A stretch of 64,000 nt of DNA, taken from assembly GCF_003076275.1 (NCBI RefSeq), contig NZ_CP029064.1, positions 2,056,501 through 2,120,500 of the forward strand, in the 5' to 3' direction. Of the stretch, positions 9,768-19,492 are shown in pieces (within the stretch, counting starts at the first letter, position 1; each line of letters begins with the position of its first letter). The notes beneath the pieces are model-generated. The model searched no databases, had not been told where the DNA came from, and was given only the letters and a program-made list of their open reading frames with translations. Origin of the DNA: Microbulbifer sp. A4B17. GTDB lineage: Bacteria > Pseudomonadota > Gammaproteobacteria > Pseudomonadales > Cellvibrionaceae. The position numbers and the translations under genes were made by a program.

Positions 9768-9843
9768 CCATACAAGCGCAGGTTGTCGGAACTCCTTTCC
9801 GCTCCTTCGGCGCTACAAGTCGTCCGCAACTGCGGGCGTATGG
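9768..9843 (+). other. attC-like imperfect hairpin with shortened core boxes
   Basis: CCATAC..GCGCAG.TTG.CGGA at 9768-9790 pairs with TCCGCAA.CTGCGG..GTATGG at 9823-9843, leaving unpaired G and T on one side, as the extrahelical bases of attC do. GCTCCTTCGGCGC forms the tip. The boxes read CCATAC / GTATGG, one base short of the usual CCATAAC / GTTATGG, so this could be a decayed attC or a different hairpin. Confidence 0.5.
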
Positions 9844-9965
9844 AGGGTGGGGAGCAGAGGTGAGGTTGAAAAAGTTAACCGCTTCAGTTTGGGGTATGGA
9901 AAAATACCATCAGAGCGAATTAAGATTTACTTTGTAATTATGCAAACCATCAGAGGAGTTGGCTT

Positions 9966-10823
9966 ATGAGAATAAAAATAGTTCTTGTTTTTGCTGCGGC
10001 GATAACAGTAGCTTTCAAGGTTTTTGCGGAAGGCGGTCATGTCGCAGTTTCAGATGATGTCATTGCACATCAGCGTGAAAATTTAGAGAAAAATACCTCA
10101 GGGAGAGGTTTTGGGCCACAATCTCCAAGAGATATTGACTCGGTTGCCGGTAACAATAGTTTTTTTGGGGGAAGCGCGCCAAATTACACGTCCATGAACC
10201 TGTGCAACATTCACTTCCACAAGAATGCTGAGCACAAGGGTGGTGAATTTACAATCTATGCAGGGAATGGTGATGGGAGCGGTTATCAGTCAGGTTATAA
10301 ATATTCTGGTAATCTGTCCAGGTCTGAGTTAGTTCCACTGGATCAGGAGGTGTGCGGGAGCCCACATGGCGGCCTTCAGTCAGGAGACACCATTGAGGTT
10401 CATTATGTTCACTCATCTGCCAGAATCAAACCCGGCCCTACCTTGGGTGCCTGTCTTCACGAGGATATCAAAAATCCACAATTACGTGTAGAAACGCAAG
10501 TTTATGTTTTGGTGAATGATTCCAATGCTTTGGATTTCACAAAGTTAACTGCACACGATGAAAGGGGTGGTTTTCAACAAGCCTTGGGAATTCCTAACAA
10601 TACTGGAACGCCAATTCAGTATTCAGGTTCCACTACCGGTCCTGGTTACAATGAGAAAGGCTCACCTTTTTTAGTCACCTGGAGCGTCCGCCCTAAAGTT
10701 GCCAAAGTCAATGTTGCCTCTGTAGGAGAGTGGTGTAAAGGCAATGTCTTTAACGAAGATCATGCTCATGGTGTAAGGAACTTGATTCAAAACTTAAAGC
10801 TTCTTTCTAAGATTGAGAACTGA
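9966..10823 (+). CDS. Delta-class carbonic anhydrase (CDCA-like), periplasmic
   Basis: A 285-residue exported enzyme predicted to interconvert CO2 and bicarbonate. Residues 1-21 are a signal peptide (ending KVFAEGG). The region MNLCNIHFHKNAEHKGGEF (near residue 75) followed by EVCGSPHGG (near 132) matches the bacterial delta-class carbonic anhydrase pattern: Cys and His ligands for Zn/Cd in the diatom-like CDCA fold. The central part (WSVRPKVAKVNVASVGEWC) supports this. A good ribosome binding site (CAGAGGAG) precedes the ATG. It stands alone after the cassette array. The family call comes from motif memory; the metal is unknown. Confidence 0.78.
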   Translation: MRIKIVLVFAAAITVAFKVFAEGGHVAVSDDVIAHQRENLEKNTSGRGFGPQSPRDIDSVAGNNSFFGGSAPNYTSMNLCNIHFHKNAEHKGGEFTIYAGNGDGSGYQSGYKYSGNLSRSELVPLDQEVCGSPHGGLQSGDTIEVHYVHSSARIKPGPTLGACLHEDIKNPQLRVETQVYVLVNDSNALDFTKLTAHDERGGFQQALGIPNNTGTPIQYSGSTTGPGYNEKGSPFLVTWSVRPKVAKVNVASVGEWCKGNVFNEDHAHGVRNLIQNLKLLSKIEN

Positions 10824-11677
10824 TATTGATCTGAGGGAAATAATAAAGAGACTAATGCTGCCATCTAGCGGAGATAGTGTTTTTGCATCTGTTCCGTTAA
10901 AGGTGGCATTATGTTGGTTATAAATGCTAGTGATGGAATCTAAATGAGGGAAGGGAGGTGGATTTTAACGCTCGAAGGGTATTCTTGAGTGCTATTTTTT
11001 GTGAGCTTTAGAGATATAAATCTAACGTCTATACAGAATTATCAATTAATGATGCAGGCGATTATGAATATATAATTATGGCTATAAGGTGTTCTGTGAT
11101 TTTGGGGGTTTAGAACGCGTTCCTCTTTTTCTACAGTCAATAAATGCTTTGTTGATCCCATGTTGGGAAAGGTAAAATAATCTTAATAGTCATCATTAAA
11201 AATAATCCTGAAGTTATGAAAAATTCAACTTGATTAAATCCAAGAAGGCTGGATATTGGTGGTGTCTATGGGGGCAGGAAAGTGAAGAGGATCTGAGAGA
11301 TATATACTCAAAGCTCAAAATATAAGTTTTACAGTTATCTACCCTATAACTTTTAATCGCTATTTTAAGGCGCTGCACAATACGTGTGTATCAATGTGTA
11401 TAATGAAAGTTGTTGTTACCAGAATAGAGGGCGAGTTTTTACTTGTGTAAATATCGCTATCAAAGAGTGTTTTTAATAATAAAGTTTTTCAGGTGATGGT
11501 AACAGTATGCTTGAATCAAGCGATATGTCTTAATTGAAAAGTAGATGTTGATCATAATAAATCAAAGAGAATATTCTGCAATATGATGTTTGGATGGAGG
11601 GGGTATAACTAATCTAGCTGTATATAATTGGATAAAGAAAATTCATTCGTCTGTTGGTTGGGTTGGCCGGCCTACGC
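10824..11677. other. Intergenic region, AT-rich, no gene seen
   Basis: About 850 bases with no frame worth reporting on either strand and no recognisable RNA or repeat. The right end contains GGCCTA / TAGGCC arms around 11668-11689 that could form a weak hairpin at the end of the minus-strand frame. Confidence 0.5.
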
Positions 11678-11809
11678 TTAGCTTAGGCCGCCCTTGTTGG
11701 CAACGGTAACTCTTGGTATCAGGCGCTGAGAATAAGAGCCTGCTGAATTCACACTGTAATAGGTAATATCCCCAAAATAGCTCCCCTGATAGTAGAGCTG
11801 GTCAAGCTG

Positions 11810-12571
11810 CTAGTCATCGGAAGGTGGTGGTGGTGGTGGTGGAGGCGGAGGAGGTGGTGGCTCGCTAGGGCTGTGAGGTGCGAGGGCAATTAGCAAGGTA
11901 ACAACACAGATTGCCTTCATTGTGAGCCCTCCAAGCAAGCAAAAAATCAATGCGAGAGATTCATCGTGAAGATAAGTCAAGATTGGGTAAAGTTGAGCCC
12001 TTTCGGGGGCGCGTCCTTCCTGAACCTGTTCAATAAAGTGTTTTCCTTCCTTGCTGATCTCTATTCTACTTACAAGTGCTTGCCGCAGTGTCAAAAGCCA
12101 CTTCTCAGTTGTGCCGTACTTCTTGATTCCCTCTTTTAGAGCCATTGCCAATGTTTCATCAATTTCTGTATTGGCACGAATCATTTTTAAAAGAGAATCC
12201 GCATCAAGGGTTAAAACCTCTGAGAGAGTATCCTTGAGCTGATCAAGTGAATCAACGGCTGCTTGAGAAGCCTCAATCATACAGTCAAGAGATTGAAGCA
12301 TGTACAAAGACCAAACATTCGATGCATTTGAAGAGGTTAGTAATTCGTCATAATATTTGGAATCTATGGCGAGACTATCTTCTATCCTCGTTGCAGCCAG
12401 GATTTTAACGCGGAATGATCGATAAGGCCTAAAATCCCTATTTGTGCTATCTGTTACAGTGCTCTTTGGCGCTGTAATTGTTTCCATTATATCTTCCATT
12501 GTCCATTTCCATTGTCCAATATGAGTTAATAATGCATTGTCGACAATAATTGCTTTACATGAGTCAATCAA
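11810..12571 (-). CDS. Hypothetical helical protein with C-terminal membrane segment and polyproline tail
   Basis: A 253-residue protein not recognised. Residues 1-200 are polar and helical (for example AAVDSLDQLKDTLSEVLTLDADSLLKMI). Then a hydrophobic segment (LALIFCLLGGLTMKAICVVTLLIAL, about 203-228) is followed by a run of 13 prolines and SDD before a TAG stop. The same frame remains open for 44 more codons after the TAG (to TAA at 11678-11680), encoding a Tyr/Ser/Gly-rich segment (YYQGSYFGDITYYSV), so the TAG may be a nonsense mutation. An internal start at MKAICVV would give a separate small exported polyproline peptide. No neighbour suggests a function. Confidence 0.5.
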   Translation of the reverse strand: MIDSCKAIIVDNALLTHIGQWKWTMEDIMETITAPKSTVTDSTNRDFRPYRSFRVKILAATRIEDSLAIDSKYYDELLTSSNASNVWSLYMLQSLDCMIEASQAAVDSLDQLKDTLSEVLTLDADSLLKMIRANTEIDETLAMALKEGIKKYGTTEKWLLTLRQALVSRIEISKEGKHFIEQVQEGRAPERAQLYPILTYLHDESLALIFCLLGGLTMKAICVVTLLIALAPHSPSEPPPPPPPPPPPPPSDD

Positions 12572-13453
12572 GCTGCTGTATGCTATTGTAATTTTTGGCA
12601 GCTAGAACAGCTACAAGGTGTTCATCTTCCGCCATATCAATGTAATGAAGCTAAATGGCCTTTAAGTTAGAAATATTATCTATTTCCGATGTGAATTAAA
12701 TTGTACGCTTAAAGCTATATTTTATATATGGTTATCTTGGTTGAGTCCCTCTGTAGCTTTAATTTGTAGGTGTAATTTTGAGAAGGTGGATTCTCCAGGC
12801 TGAAGTGAGTTAAGTTGGTTGATAACCTCGTTTTGAATCTGTGATATCTGAATGATTTGCGGGTAATTTGATAAAGCTGTGATAAGTGTGCTTATCTAAT
12901 ATTTTTCTTCCTGTTATTTTAATCGTTCTATTTTATGGGGTGGTTTATTGCTGGTTATTTCTAGGGTGTGATGATTTTTAATTTCCATTTATATTTTTTT
13001 AAAGTTATCTAAAATATTTTTATCTATTGGTGAATTGAAAAATTGTTTGTTTGAATGCTGGGCTTGAGTGGGGGTTTGAGGGGGTAAAAATAGCGTTTTT
13101 GTGGCATGCAAAATTTAAAGCTATTTATTTCAAGTTAATATATTAGTTTTTTTCTTAAGTTGGAATCGGATAATAAATATATAAATTTCACGGTAAGTAA
13201 ATGGCTTTACTCAGCTTGTGTAATTTATCTGTTATATTTTTGATGTCAAACACAGTATTTGTTGTTATGGAAAGTTTGGGGGGATAAATGATAAGGATTT
13301 TTATAGGCGGTATTTATTGCATCCTAGCTACTTCCTGATAGACTGGCGTTGTGAAAATTCGGCCTATTTAATTGGTAAGCTAGGCTTAGCTTGCTAAGAA
13401 TCTGTGTTTGATTTTGGCCTTCCAAGGATTGTTTTGTGATATGGAGTGTTCGG
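12572..13453. other. AT-rich intergenic region
   Basis: About 880 bases between divergent genes with long T-rich stretches and no coding frame. It probably contains the promoter of the large secreted repeat protein. No clear operator or RNA structure was identified. Confidence 0.5.
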
Positions 13454-16021
13454 ATGGATCGTATCCTTTCCTGTTTTCTATACGTAATTTTAATTGGTTT
13501 CTCTGCTAATAGTTTTTCTCAGGTAACGTTGTTTTCTGATGACTTTGAATCTGGTTTTGGTAACTGGATCAATGTGTCAAGTGGTGACAGCGATCAGTGG
13601 ACCCTAGGTTCCTTGGGAACACCTTCAAGTAGCACCGGCCCCCATGGCGGTGCTAGCAGTAGCTATTATGTCTTTCTGGAAACCTCATCTGATGGTGCAA
13701 ATGCCAGTGGTGATTCGGCAATACTACAAGGCCCGGTGATTTCTGGTTTTGGTATTAAATTGAGATTTGAGTACCACATGTATGGCAGTGATGTCGGTTC
13801 TCTAGCGGTGGATGTGTATTCAGATGGGAGCTGGATCAATGATGTTTGGTTGATTTCTGGACAGCAACAAAGTACTAGTTTAGCTTCATATATCTCAGCA
13901 GATGTTGACTTAAGTTCTTATGCTGTAACCCAGATACGCTTCCGTGCAACAGCGGTAGGAGGCTATATGGGTGATATAGCGATAGACAATGTCGTTATTG
14001 AGGAGGCGGTTACTGGTCCAGTTGCTCCGACTTTTTTGAAGGATGAAATTGAAAAGCCTGATGCCCGTGAGGGTTCAGTTTATACTGGCAGTATCCTAGA
14101 CGATGTTATAGATGTTAATAGTGATCTCCTCAGTTTTCGTAAAGTGTCCGGCCCCGAGTGGCTATCGGTTGCTGCAGATGGCAGTCTGAGTGGCACACCT
14201 CTTGAAAGTGATGTCGCTGTAAATAGTTTTATTGTTGAGGTGTCCGATGGTAGTTTCACTGATAATGCAATGCTTAAAATTACTGTAAAGGATAAGGATG
14301 CACCTTTAGTACTTTACAGTAATGATTTCGAGCTTGGTTTCGGTGATTGGGTTAACATTTTATCAGAGGATAATAAGAACTGGAGCCGTCACACTGGCAG
14401 TACACCTTCGGTTAGTACTGGCCCCCCAGGCGGAGCGAGCGGCAGTAGTTATTATGTCTATTTGGAAACTTCTTCAGGAGGTGCAAACTCCAATGGAGAC
14501 AGTGCAATTCTGCTAGGACCAGTACTACTTGATACTAATATCTATCTGGACTTCAGTTACCACATGTACGGTAGCGACATTGGGTCGCTTTCGGTAGATG
14601 GCTATTCAAACGGAGCCTGGACCAACAATGTTTGGACAGTTTCTGGTGAACAACATACCGGTGTTTCAACCACTTATACAAAGGTAAGTTTAGAGCTGAG
14701 TAGCTATGGGTTTACTCAGCTTCGATTCCGCGCAACAGCGGTAGGCGGGTATATGGGGGACATGGCGCTGGATGATATTAAAATTACCGCAATTAATCCT
14801 GCCACTTTGGATTCGGATAATGATGGGGTATTTAATCCAGATGATCTCTGCCCCGGTACAAATGATGGTGAATCTGTTAATAGTGAAGGCTGCTCCTTGT
14901 CTCAGATAGATACTGATAATGATGGTGCAGTTGATTCAGTAGATGAGTTCCCATTAGACCCCATGGAGTGGTTAGATACTGATAGGGATGGTATCGGTAA
15001 TAACGCCGATGATGACGATGATAATGATGGGGTACTGGACGCGGTTGATACATTCCCGCTGGATGGTTCTGAGTGGGTTGATACAGATAACGATGGCATT
15101 GGTAATAATGGTGATAACGATGACGACGGAGATGGTGTATCGGATATAGAAGATGCATTTCCACTAGATGCCACTGAATCAGTTGATACGGATAGAGATG
15201 GCATTGGTAACAATATTGATGTCGATGACGATAATGACGGCGTACTGGACACTAACGATCAATTCCCATTGGATGCTGATGAGTCGATTGATACTGATGG
15301 TGATGGTATTGGTAACAATATGGATTTAGATGATGATAATGACCTTCTCACTGATCATGATGAGATTAATAGTTATCATACTAATCCATTGTCCGCCGAT
15401 TCAGATTTTGATGGAATGACTGATGGTTGGGAGGTTCTGTACAATTTGCAGCCTAACGTAAATGATGCTGATGAGGATCTCGATAGTGATAGTTATACTA
15501 ATCTTCAAGAATTCAATGCTTCTACAGATCCAGCTGATCCCAACAGTATTCCATATGTACCAATAGATGATCTCTCTTTGAGTACTTACTCTAGCTGTGC
15601 GTTAATAAACAATGAGATTACTTGCTGGGGACTTATTGATGAGCATCCGACCCCTGATAATCTTATTGCACCTAGCAGAGTTGCCCACAATCGTTCATCT
15701 GGAATTTGTGCGCTACAGGGTAATGACGTTTTATGCTGGGGCAATGAATCAACGATGATTACTGATTTGCAGATTAACCCCATAAACGATGCAGTTGCAC
15801 TTCATGTTGCAACAATGACAAATACAGCTTGTGTTATTACGTTATCTGGCGATATCAACTGTTGGGGGGGGGGAGTTACGGACTTAATGTTCCACCAGCT
15901 AGTCTTAAGAATGCTCAGCAAATTGATATGTTTGATTACCATGCGTGTGGACATGACGGGACTAATGTTGCGTGTTGGGGAAATAATACGGTTAGTCAGA
16001 CTGATGTACCAGGTGACCTAG
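13454..16021 (+). CDS. Large secreted MAM/TSP3/RCC1-like repeat protein, 5' part (frame broken at G10)
   Basis: Exported multidomain protein. It has a signal peptide (about residues 1-22), two MAM-like jelly-roll domains (about 25-190 and 285-455, each with TLFSDDFE/LYSNDFE, FxYHMYGSD and RFRATAVGGYMGD), and between them a cadherin-like putative Ig domain (SLSGTPLES). Four to five thrombospondin type-3 calcium repeats follow (DTDNDG, DDDDNDG, FPLD). Then RCC1-like repeats of the form C...xCWG begin. The ATG at 13454 has GGAG at 13443 and is preferred; a GTG at 13436 is possible. After the G10 run the frame reads non-repeat sequence for about 50 codons to a stop at 16021. The natural continuation is in another frame (15874-17190). 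Likely a surface or secreted adhesin-like protein. Confidence 0.82.
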   Translation: MDRILSCFLYVILIGFSANSFSQVTLFSDDFESGFGNWINVSSGDSDQWTLGSLGTPSSSTGPHGGASSSYYVFLETSSDGANASGDSAILQGPVISGFGIKLRFEYHMYGSDVGSLAVDVYSDGSWINDVWLISGQQQSTSLASYISADVDLSSYAVTQIRFRATAVGGYMGDIAIDNVVIEEAVTGPVAPTFLKDEIEKPDAREGSVYTGSILDDVIDVNSDLLSFRKVSGPEWLSVAADGSLSGTPLESDVAVNSFIVEVSDGSFTDNAMLKITVKDKDAPLVLYSNDFELGFGDWVNILSEDNKNWSRHTGSTPSVSTGPPGGASGSSYYVYLETSSGGANSNGDSAILLGPVLLDTNIYLDFSYHMYGSDIGSLSVDGYSNGAWTNNVWTVSGEQHTGVSTTYTKVSLELSSYGFTQLRFRATAVGGYMGDMALDDIKITAINPATLDSDNDGVFNPDDLCPGTNDGESVNSEGCSLSQIDTDNDGAVDSVDEFPLDPMEWLDTDRDGIGNNADDDDDNDGVLDAVDTFPLDGSEWVDTDNDGIGNNGDNDDDGDGVSDIEDAFPLDATESVDTDRDGIGNNIDVDDDNDGVLDTNDQFPLDADESIDTDGDGIGNNMDLDDDNDLLTDHDEINSYHTNPLSADSDFDGMTDGWEVLYNLQPNVNDADEDLDSDSYTNLQEFNASTDPADPNSIPYVPIDDLSLSTYSSCALINNEITCWGLIDEHPTPDNLIAPSRVAHNRSSGICALQGNDVLCWGNESTMITDLQINPINDAVALHVATMTNTACVITLSGDINCWGGGVTDLMFHQLVLRMLSKLICLITMRVDMTGLMLRVGEIIRLVRLMYQVT
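15864..15873 (+). repeat. G10 homopolymer at the frame break (possible phase-variation tract)
   Basis: Ten consecutive G residues inside the codons for the third CWG repeat. With 11 G the upstream frame runs directly into the downstream repeats (CWGGGSYGLNVP), in step with the other repeats (CWGDNSRGQTNVP). With 10 G translation stops at 16021. Tract length 10 is in the range that slips during replication; an assembly error is the alternative. Confidence 0.85.
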
Positions 16022-17190
16022 GAACTCCCGTTCAAGTGGTAGTTGGAGGGTTACATACCTGTGTTTTACAAGATGATCAACAGGTAACATGTTGGGGTGA
16101 TAACTCAAGAGGCCAGACAAATGTGCCTAGTGATTTAGGCAACGTCGTTAGCTTGGATAGTGGTTATTATCATACTTGTTCCTTAAATAATCTCGGTAAA
16201 GTAAATTGCTGGGGTGACAATAGTATAGCCGGGCAAGTTGACGTGCCCTCCGACTTATCCGATGTAACCAAATTGCATAGCGGGATCCATAACAACTGTG
16301 CTGAGACTACTTTTGGTGCTGTATGTTGGGGTAAAAATGATTATGGTCAATCTTCAATTTGGTATGATTTAGTCGACTACGATGTCGGTGACGATCATGT
16401 GTGTGGTTTTAATAAAGACAAAGTGATGTGCTTTGGAAAGGAGCATAATGAGCCTGAACTTCTTAATGTTCCTTCTGGTGTAAGTGGGCCGAAGGCAATT
16501 GGAGTTGGTAGATTTCACAGCTGTGTATGGGCTGATACGGGTATGCACTGTTGGGGCAGGGAGGGTGAGCATTTAATTTTTCCTGCGGACTTAACAGATG
16601 TTACGGAGATTGACGCGTCAACCTCACATACTTGCGCCATCGATAATGGAGCAGTTGTGTGCTGGGGGTCAAATACCAATGGTGTTTTAAATGTTCCAAC
16701 CAATATTTTACAGCCACATAAATTAAATACCGGTACGAACCATAATTGCGTTTTGGATGGAGAAACCACTGCAAGATGTTGGGGAGCGAATTATCGAAAC
16801 CAATCTAGTGATCGATATAACCTAACAAACCCAGTAGGTGTTGCTGCTGGAGGTAGTTTCCCTTATCCCCATAGCGAAGATGATGGCCACAGCTGTGTTG
16901 CTGATGATTATGGTGTAGATTGCTGGGGTAGTAGTTCTAATGGGGTGCTTAGTATTCCCTTCGGGCTCACTAACGTCGTTGATTTACATGCTGGCTGGAG
17001 AGCAACCTGTGCCCTTGAGGCGAATGGCGAAGTTACTTGTTGGGGGGATTCAATAAACGAGAATATAGTGGATACCCTGAATATAGGTAATGTAACCAAG
17101 ATCGAAGGATATAATGGGGGTATTTGTGCGGAGAATAGACGTAAATTAAGTTGTAGTGGTCTTGGCGGGGCACTGTTAATCAATCGCTAG
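15874..17190 (+). CDS. Large secreted repeat protein, 3' part: RCC1-like CWG repeats
   Basis: About 438 codons that continue the upstream protein in the +1-G frame. It has eleven more repeats of the form CxxxxxGxVxCWGxNxxGQxxVPxxLxxV, making 14 with the three before the break; the last ends CSG. The pattern resembles RCC1/BLIP-II-type beta-propeller repeats found in secreted bacterial proteins, with paired cysteines that could form disulfides. There is no ribosome binding site or convincing start of its own; an ATG at 15829 lies out of the repeat pattern upstream of the G tract. I therefore regard it as the C-terminal half of one gene of about 1,240 codons. Confidence 0.8.
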   Translation, partial: SYGLNVPPASLKNAQQIDMFDYHACGHDGTNVACWGNNTVSQTDVPGDLGTPVQVVVGGLHTCVLQDDQQVTCWGDNSRGQTNVPSDLGNVVSLDSGYYHTCSLNNLGKVNCWGDNSIAGQVDVPSDLSDVTKLHSGIHNNCAETTFGAVCWGKNDYGQSSIWYDLVDYDVGDDHVCGFNKDKVMCFGKEHNEPELLNVPSGVSGPKAIGVGRFHSCVWADTGMHCWGREGEHLIFPADLTDVTEIDASTSHTCAIDNGAVVCWGSNTNGVLNVPTNILQPHKLNTGTNHNCVLDGETTARCWGANYRNQSSDRYNLTNPVGVAAGGSFPYPHSEDDGHSCVADDYGVDCWGSSSNGVLSIPFGLTNVVDLHAGWRATCALEANGEVTCWGDSINENIVDTLNIGNVTKIEGYNGGICAENRRKLSCSGLGGALLINR

Positions 17191-17210
17191 TAAAAAATAA
17201 AACTCCTATT

Positions 17211-17253
17211 CCCACAAACATACAGAGTATGAAGGGCTCTGTATGTTTGTGGG
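17211..17253 (+). terminator. Strong hairpin terminator
   Basis: Perfect 17-bp inverted repeat, CCCACAAACATACAGAG (17211-17227) with CTCTGTATGTTTGTGGG (17237-17253), 9-base loop, 21 bp after the repeat-protein stop. No long T run follows, so termination may rely on the stem or be Rho-assisted. It could also end transcripts arriving from the right. Confidence 0.7.
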
Positions 17254-17512
17254 TAGTGTAAGTTAGCCATTTTAAATTGGAGGGCTGTTATATGTCCTTC
17301 AGGAATTGGCTGCGGGTAGGTTTAAATTGCCAGCCAATTGAGTGTGCACGAATTATCAAGGCCATTGATGTTGGCTAAACTCATTTATTAAGATTTTGTT
17401 GAGTTGCTTATTTTTTTAAGATCGTTAAATAAATACAGCTACCTGCCGATATTTAGTGTAATGATGGTTGCGGCTCGCGAATTTGATCTGTATTTACTGA
17501 AAGCTTAAATTT

Positions 17513-19492
17513 TTAAGGTGTTACAAGGCTAAAATTACGATCAAACTCATCAAATAGCCGACCAAACTTTATCAATGCAAGAGGGTTGCCGCTCACCTTA
17601 AGACGGCCATCTTTGATTAGGGTAGGGGCACCTACCAGACCGCTAAACATCAGACGCAAGTCTGCGCTACTAAGAGCGAGGCTGGCAGAAGGGTCATCGC
17701 TGTGTCGATCGGGATAGCCGTGAAGCACTCCATTTTGTACAACAACTAAGTACTTTTGTTCGGTGTCAGTCATATCGATATTCAGATGGATATTTGCATC
17801 AGCTGCTTTCTCACCATTCAAGCGTACCGCCATTGCATCGAACAGCAACTGTAGGGGGACTCGCGCTACTATATCTTCATCTGGAAGTACTTCTTCACGG
17901 TATTCGATACCATGACGTAATTCCATGGCGCCAGAGAGATAAAAGTTACGCCAAATACCTGATTCTGCCTGGTAGCCCAGCTGCTCGAGGCTGTCAGCTA
18001 ATAGGTAGCGTGCTTGCTCGTTATCAGGCTCGGCAAAAACCAAATGCTTTAACACCATGGCAACCCAGCGGTAATTGCCACGAGCAAAATCCTGTCGAGC
18101 CCTCGTCATAATGGCTTCTTCTCCACCCATATAATCGACATAATATTCTGCAGCTTCTTCTTGAGGGACTGGGTGGAGATTTGCCGGGTTTCCATCGAAA
18201 TAACCCAGATAGCGATTGTAAACAGCCTTGGCCCCAACATTGACTGTGCCGTAGTAACCCCGATTGGCCCAGGCCTGAGAGAGATTTTCGGGCAGTTCAA
18301 GGCGTTCTGCGACTTCAACCATATCGTAACCGTGATTGGCCAGGCGCAGGGTCTGGTCGTGAATATATTTATAGAGATCCCGTTGCTTAGCCAGGTAATC
18401 CATCGCTTCATTTTTACCCCAGGTAGGCCAGTGATGGCTACTGAAAACCACTTCAGTTTTGTCGCCAAATCTCTCCATAGCATACTCAATGTAGCGGCTC
18501 CAGGCTTTGGCATCGCGGGTTTTCGCGCCACGCAGGGTGTAAATGTTGTGGAGTGTATGGTTGGCGATCTCGCTCATACAGAGAGCATTAAATTGGGGGA
18601 AGAAAAACACAATCTCCGCGGGTGCTTCGGCCCCGGGGGTGTTGATGAAAACAATATCCACTCCATCAACCTTCATCTCTGCACCATTCTCAGAGATTTC
18701 TATCGTCGGTGTGGCGATGCCGTGCTCACCATCGGATACCCTGTTGCCTAAGCCGGACGAGACAAAGCCCTCTGGGCTAGAGGGGAGCAAATTGCCAAAC
18801 TGGTATAACGCACGGCGTTGCATCACATTTCCGGTGCGAACATTCTCGCTGATCGCTTCCTCTGCGAAGCCCTCTGGTGCAATGATGTCGATAGAACCGC
18901 TTGCTAACTGTTCTTTGGTAAGCACTCCGGTTATTCCAGCAAAGTGGTCTGCATGACTATGGGTAAAGATCACCGCGCTCACTGGCTGCTCGCCCAGCGC
19001 CTTGTTGGCCAGCTCAAGAGCTGCAGCTGCGGTCTCTGCTGATGTGAGAGGGTCGATTACAATCCAGCCGCTTTTTCCCTGCACCAGGGTCATATTGGCC
19101 AGATCCAGCGAGCGCACCTGGTAGATACCATCTACCACTTTGAACAGGCCGTTATTCAGGACGTTGAGCTGAGCTTGACGCCAAAGGCTAGGATTGACGG
19201 TGTCTGGAGGATTGCCCTGTAAAAACTGCATCTGAGATAGGCCATAGACTTCCCGGCCTTCGGTATTTTTTACCAGTGCGCCGGGAATAGATTCAATAAA
19301 TCCCCGCTTAGCCAGCAGAAAATCAGTTTCATCGCTGAAGGGTAATTGTTTGGCCAGAGATCTATTATGGGAAATAGTTGCCTTGGAGGCGGGTTTAATC
19401 TCAGTATTTAAAGCTTCTGTGCGAGTTTTCGGCTCACTACCACAGGCTATCAAAAAGAAGGACAGAAACCACATCAGTATCAGCGAGCGCAT
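17513..19492 (-). CDS. Alkyl sulfatase, metallo-beta-lactamase fold (SdsA1-like), lipoprotein
   Basis: Hydrolyses alkyl sulfate esters such as SDS (family knowledge). About 659 residues from the ATG at 19492, which follows GGGGAG; an ATG 36 bp upstream lacks a ribosome binding site. The N-terminus is a lipoprotein signal (LSFFLIACGSEP, lipid Cys near residue 17). The zinc-binding motif THSHADH is at about residues 177-183 with further ligands in SEIANHTLHN and SSHHWPTWG. The middle helical dimerisation domain and the C-terminal SCP-2-like domain (LMFSGLVGAPTLIKDGRLKVSG) complete the SdsA1 architecture. A second copy is at 26075-28081. An outer-membrane or periplasmic location is likely. Confidence 0.9.
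   Translation of the reverse strand: MRSLILMWFLSFFLIACGSEPKTRTEALNTEIKPASKATISHNRSLAKQLPFSDETDFLLAKRGFIESIPGALVKNTEGREVYGLSQMQFLQGNPPDTVNPSLWRQAQLNVLNNGLFKVVDGIYQVRSLDLANMTLVQGKSGWIVIDPLTSAETAAAALELANKALGEQPVSAVIFTHSHADHFAGITGVLTKEQLASGSIDIIAPEGFAEEAISENVRTGNVMQRRALYQFGNLLPSSPEGFVSSGLGNRVSDGEHGIATPTIEISENGAEMKVDGVDIVFINTPGAEAPAEIVFFFPQFNALCMSEIANHTLHNIYTLRGAKTRDAKAWSRYIEYAMERFGDKTEVVFSSHHWPTWGKNEAMDYLAKQRDLYKYIHDQTLRLANHGYDMVEVAERLELPENLSQAWANRGYYGTVNVGAKAVYNRYLGYFDGNPANLHPVPQEEAAEYYVDYMGGEEAIMTRARQDFARGNYRWVAMVLKHLVFAEPDNEQARYLLADSLEQLGYQAESGIWRNFYLSGAMELRHGIEYREEVLPDEDIVARVPLQLLFDAMAVRLNGEKAADANIHLNIDMTDTEQKYLVVVQNGVLHGYPDRHSDDPSASLALSSADLRLMFSGLVGAPTLIKDGRLKVSGNPLALIKFGRLFDEFDRNFSLVTP

Noticed and set aside
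14877..15252. Two antisense frames on the minus strand
   Set aside because: They are antisense to the Asp/Gly-rich TSP3 repeats; their His/Tyr/Ser-rich low-complexity content is a shadow of the repeat codons.
15829..15873. ATG at 15829 as the start of an independent gene covering the C-terminal repeats
   Set aside because: No ribosome binding site, and the residues before the G tract do not fit the repeat pattern. The upstream frame already covers these bases with the CWG repeat.
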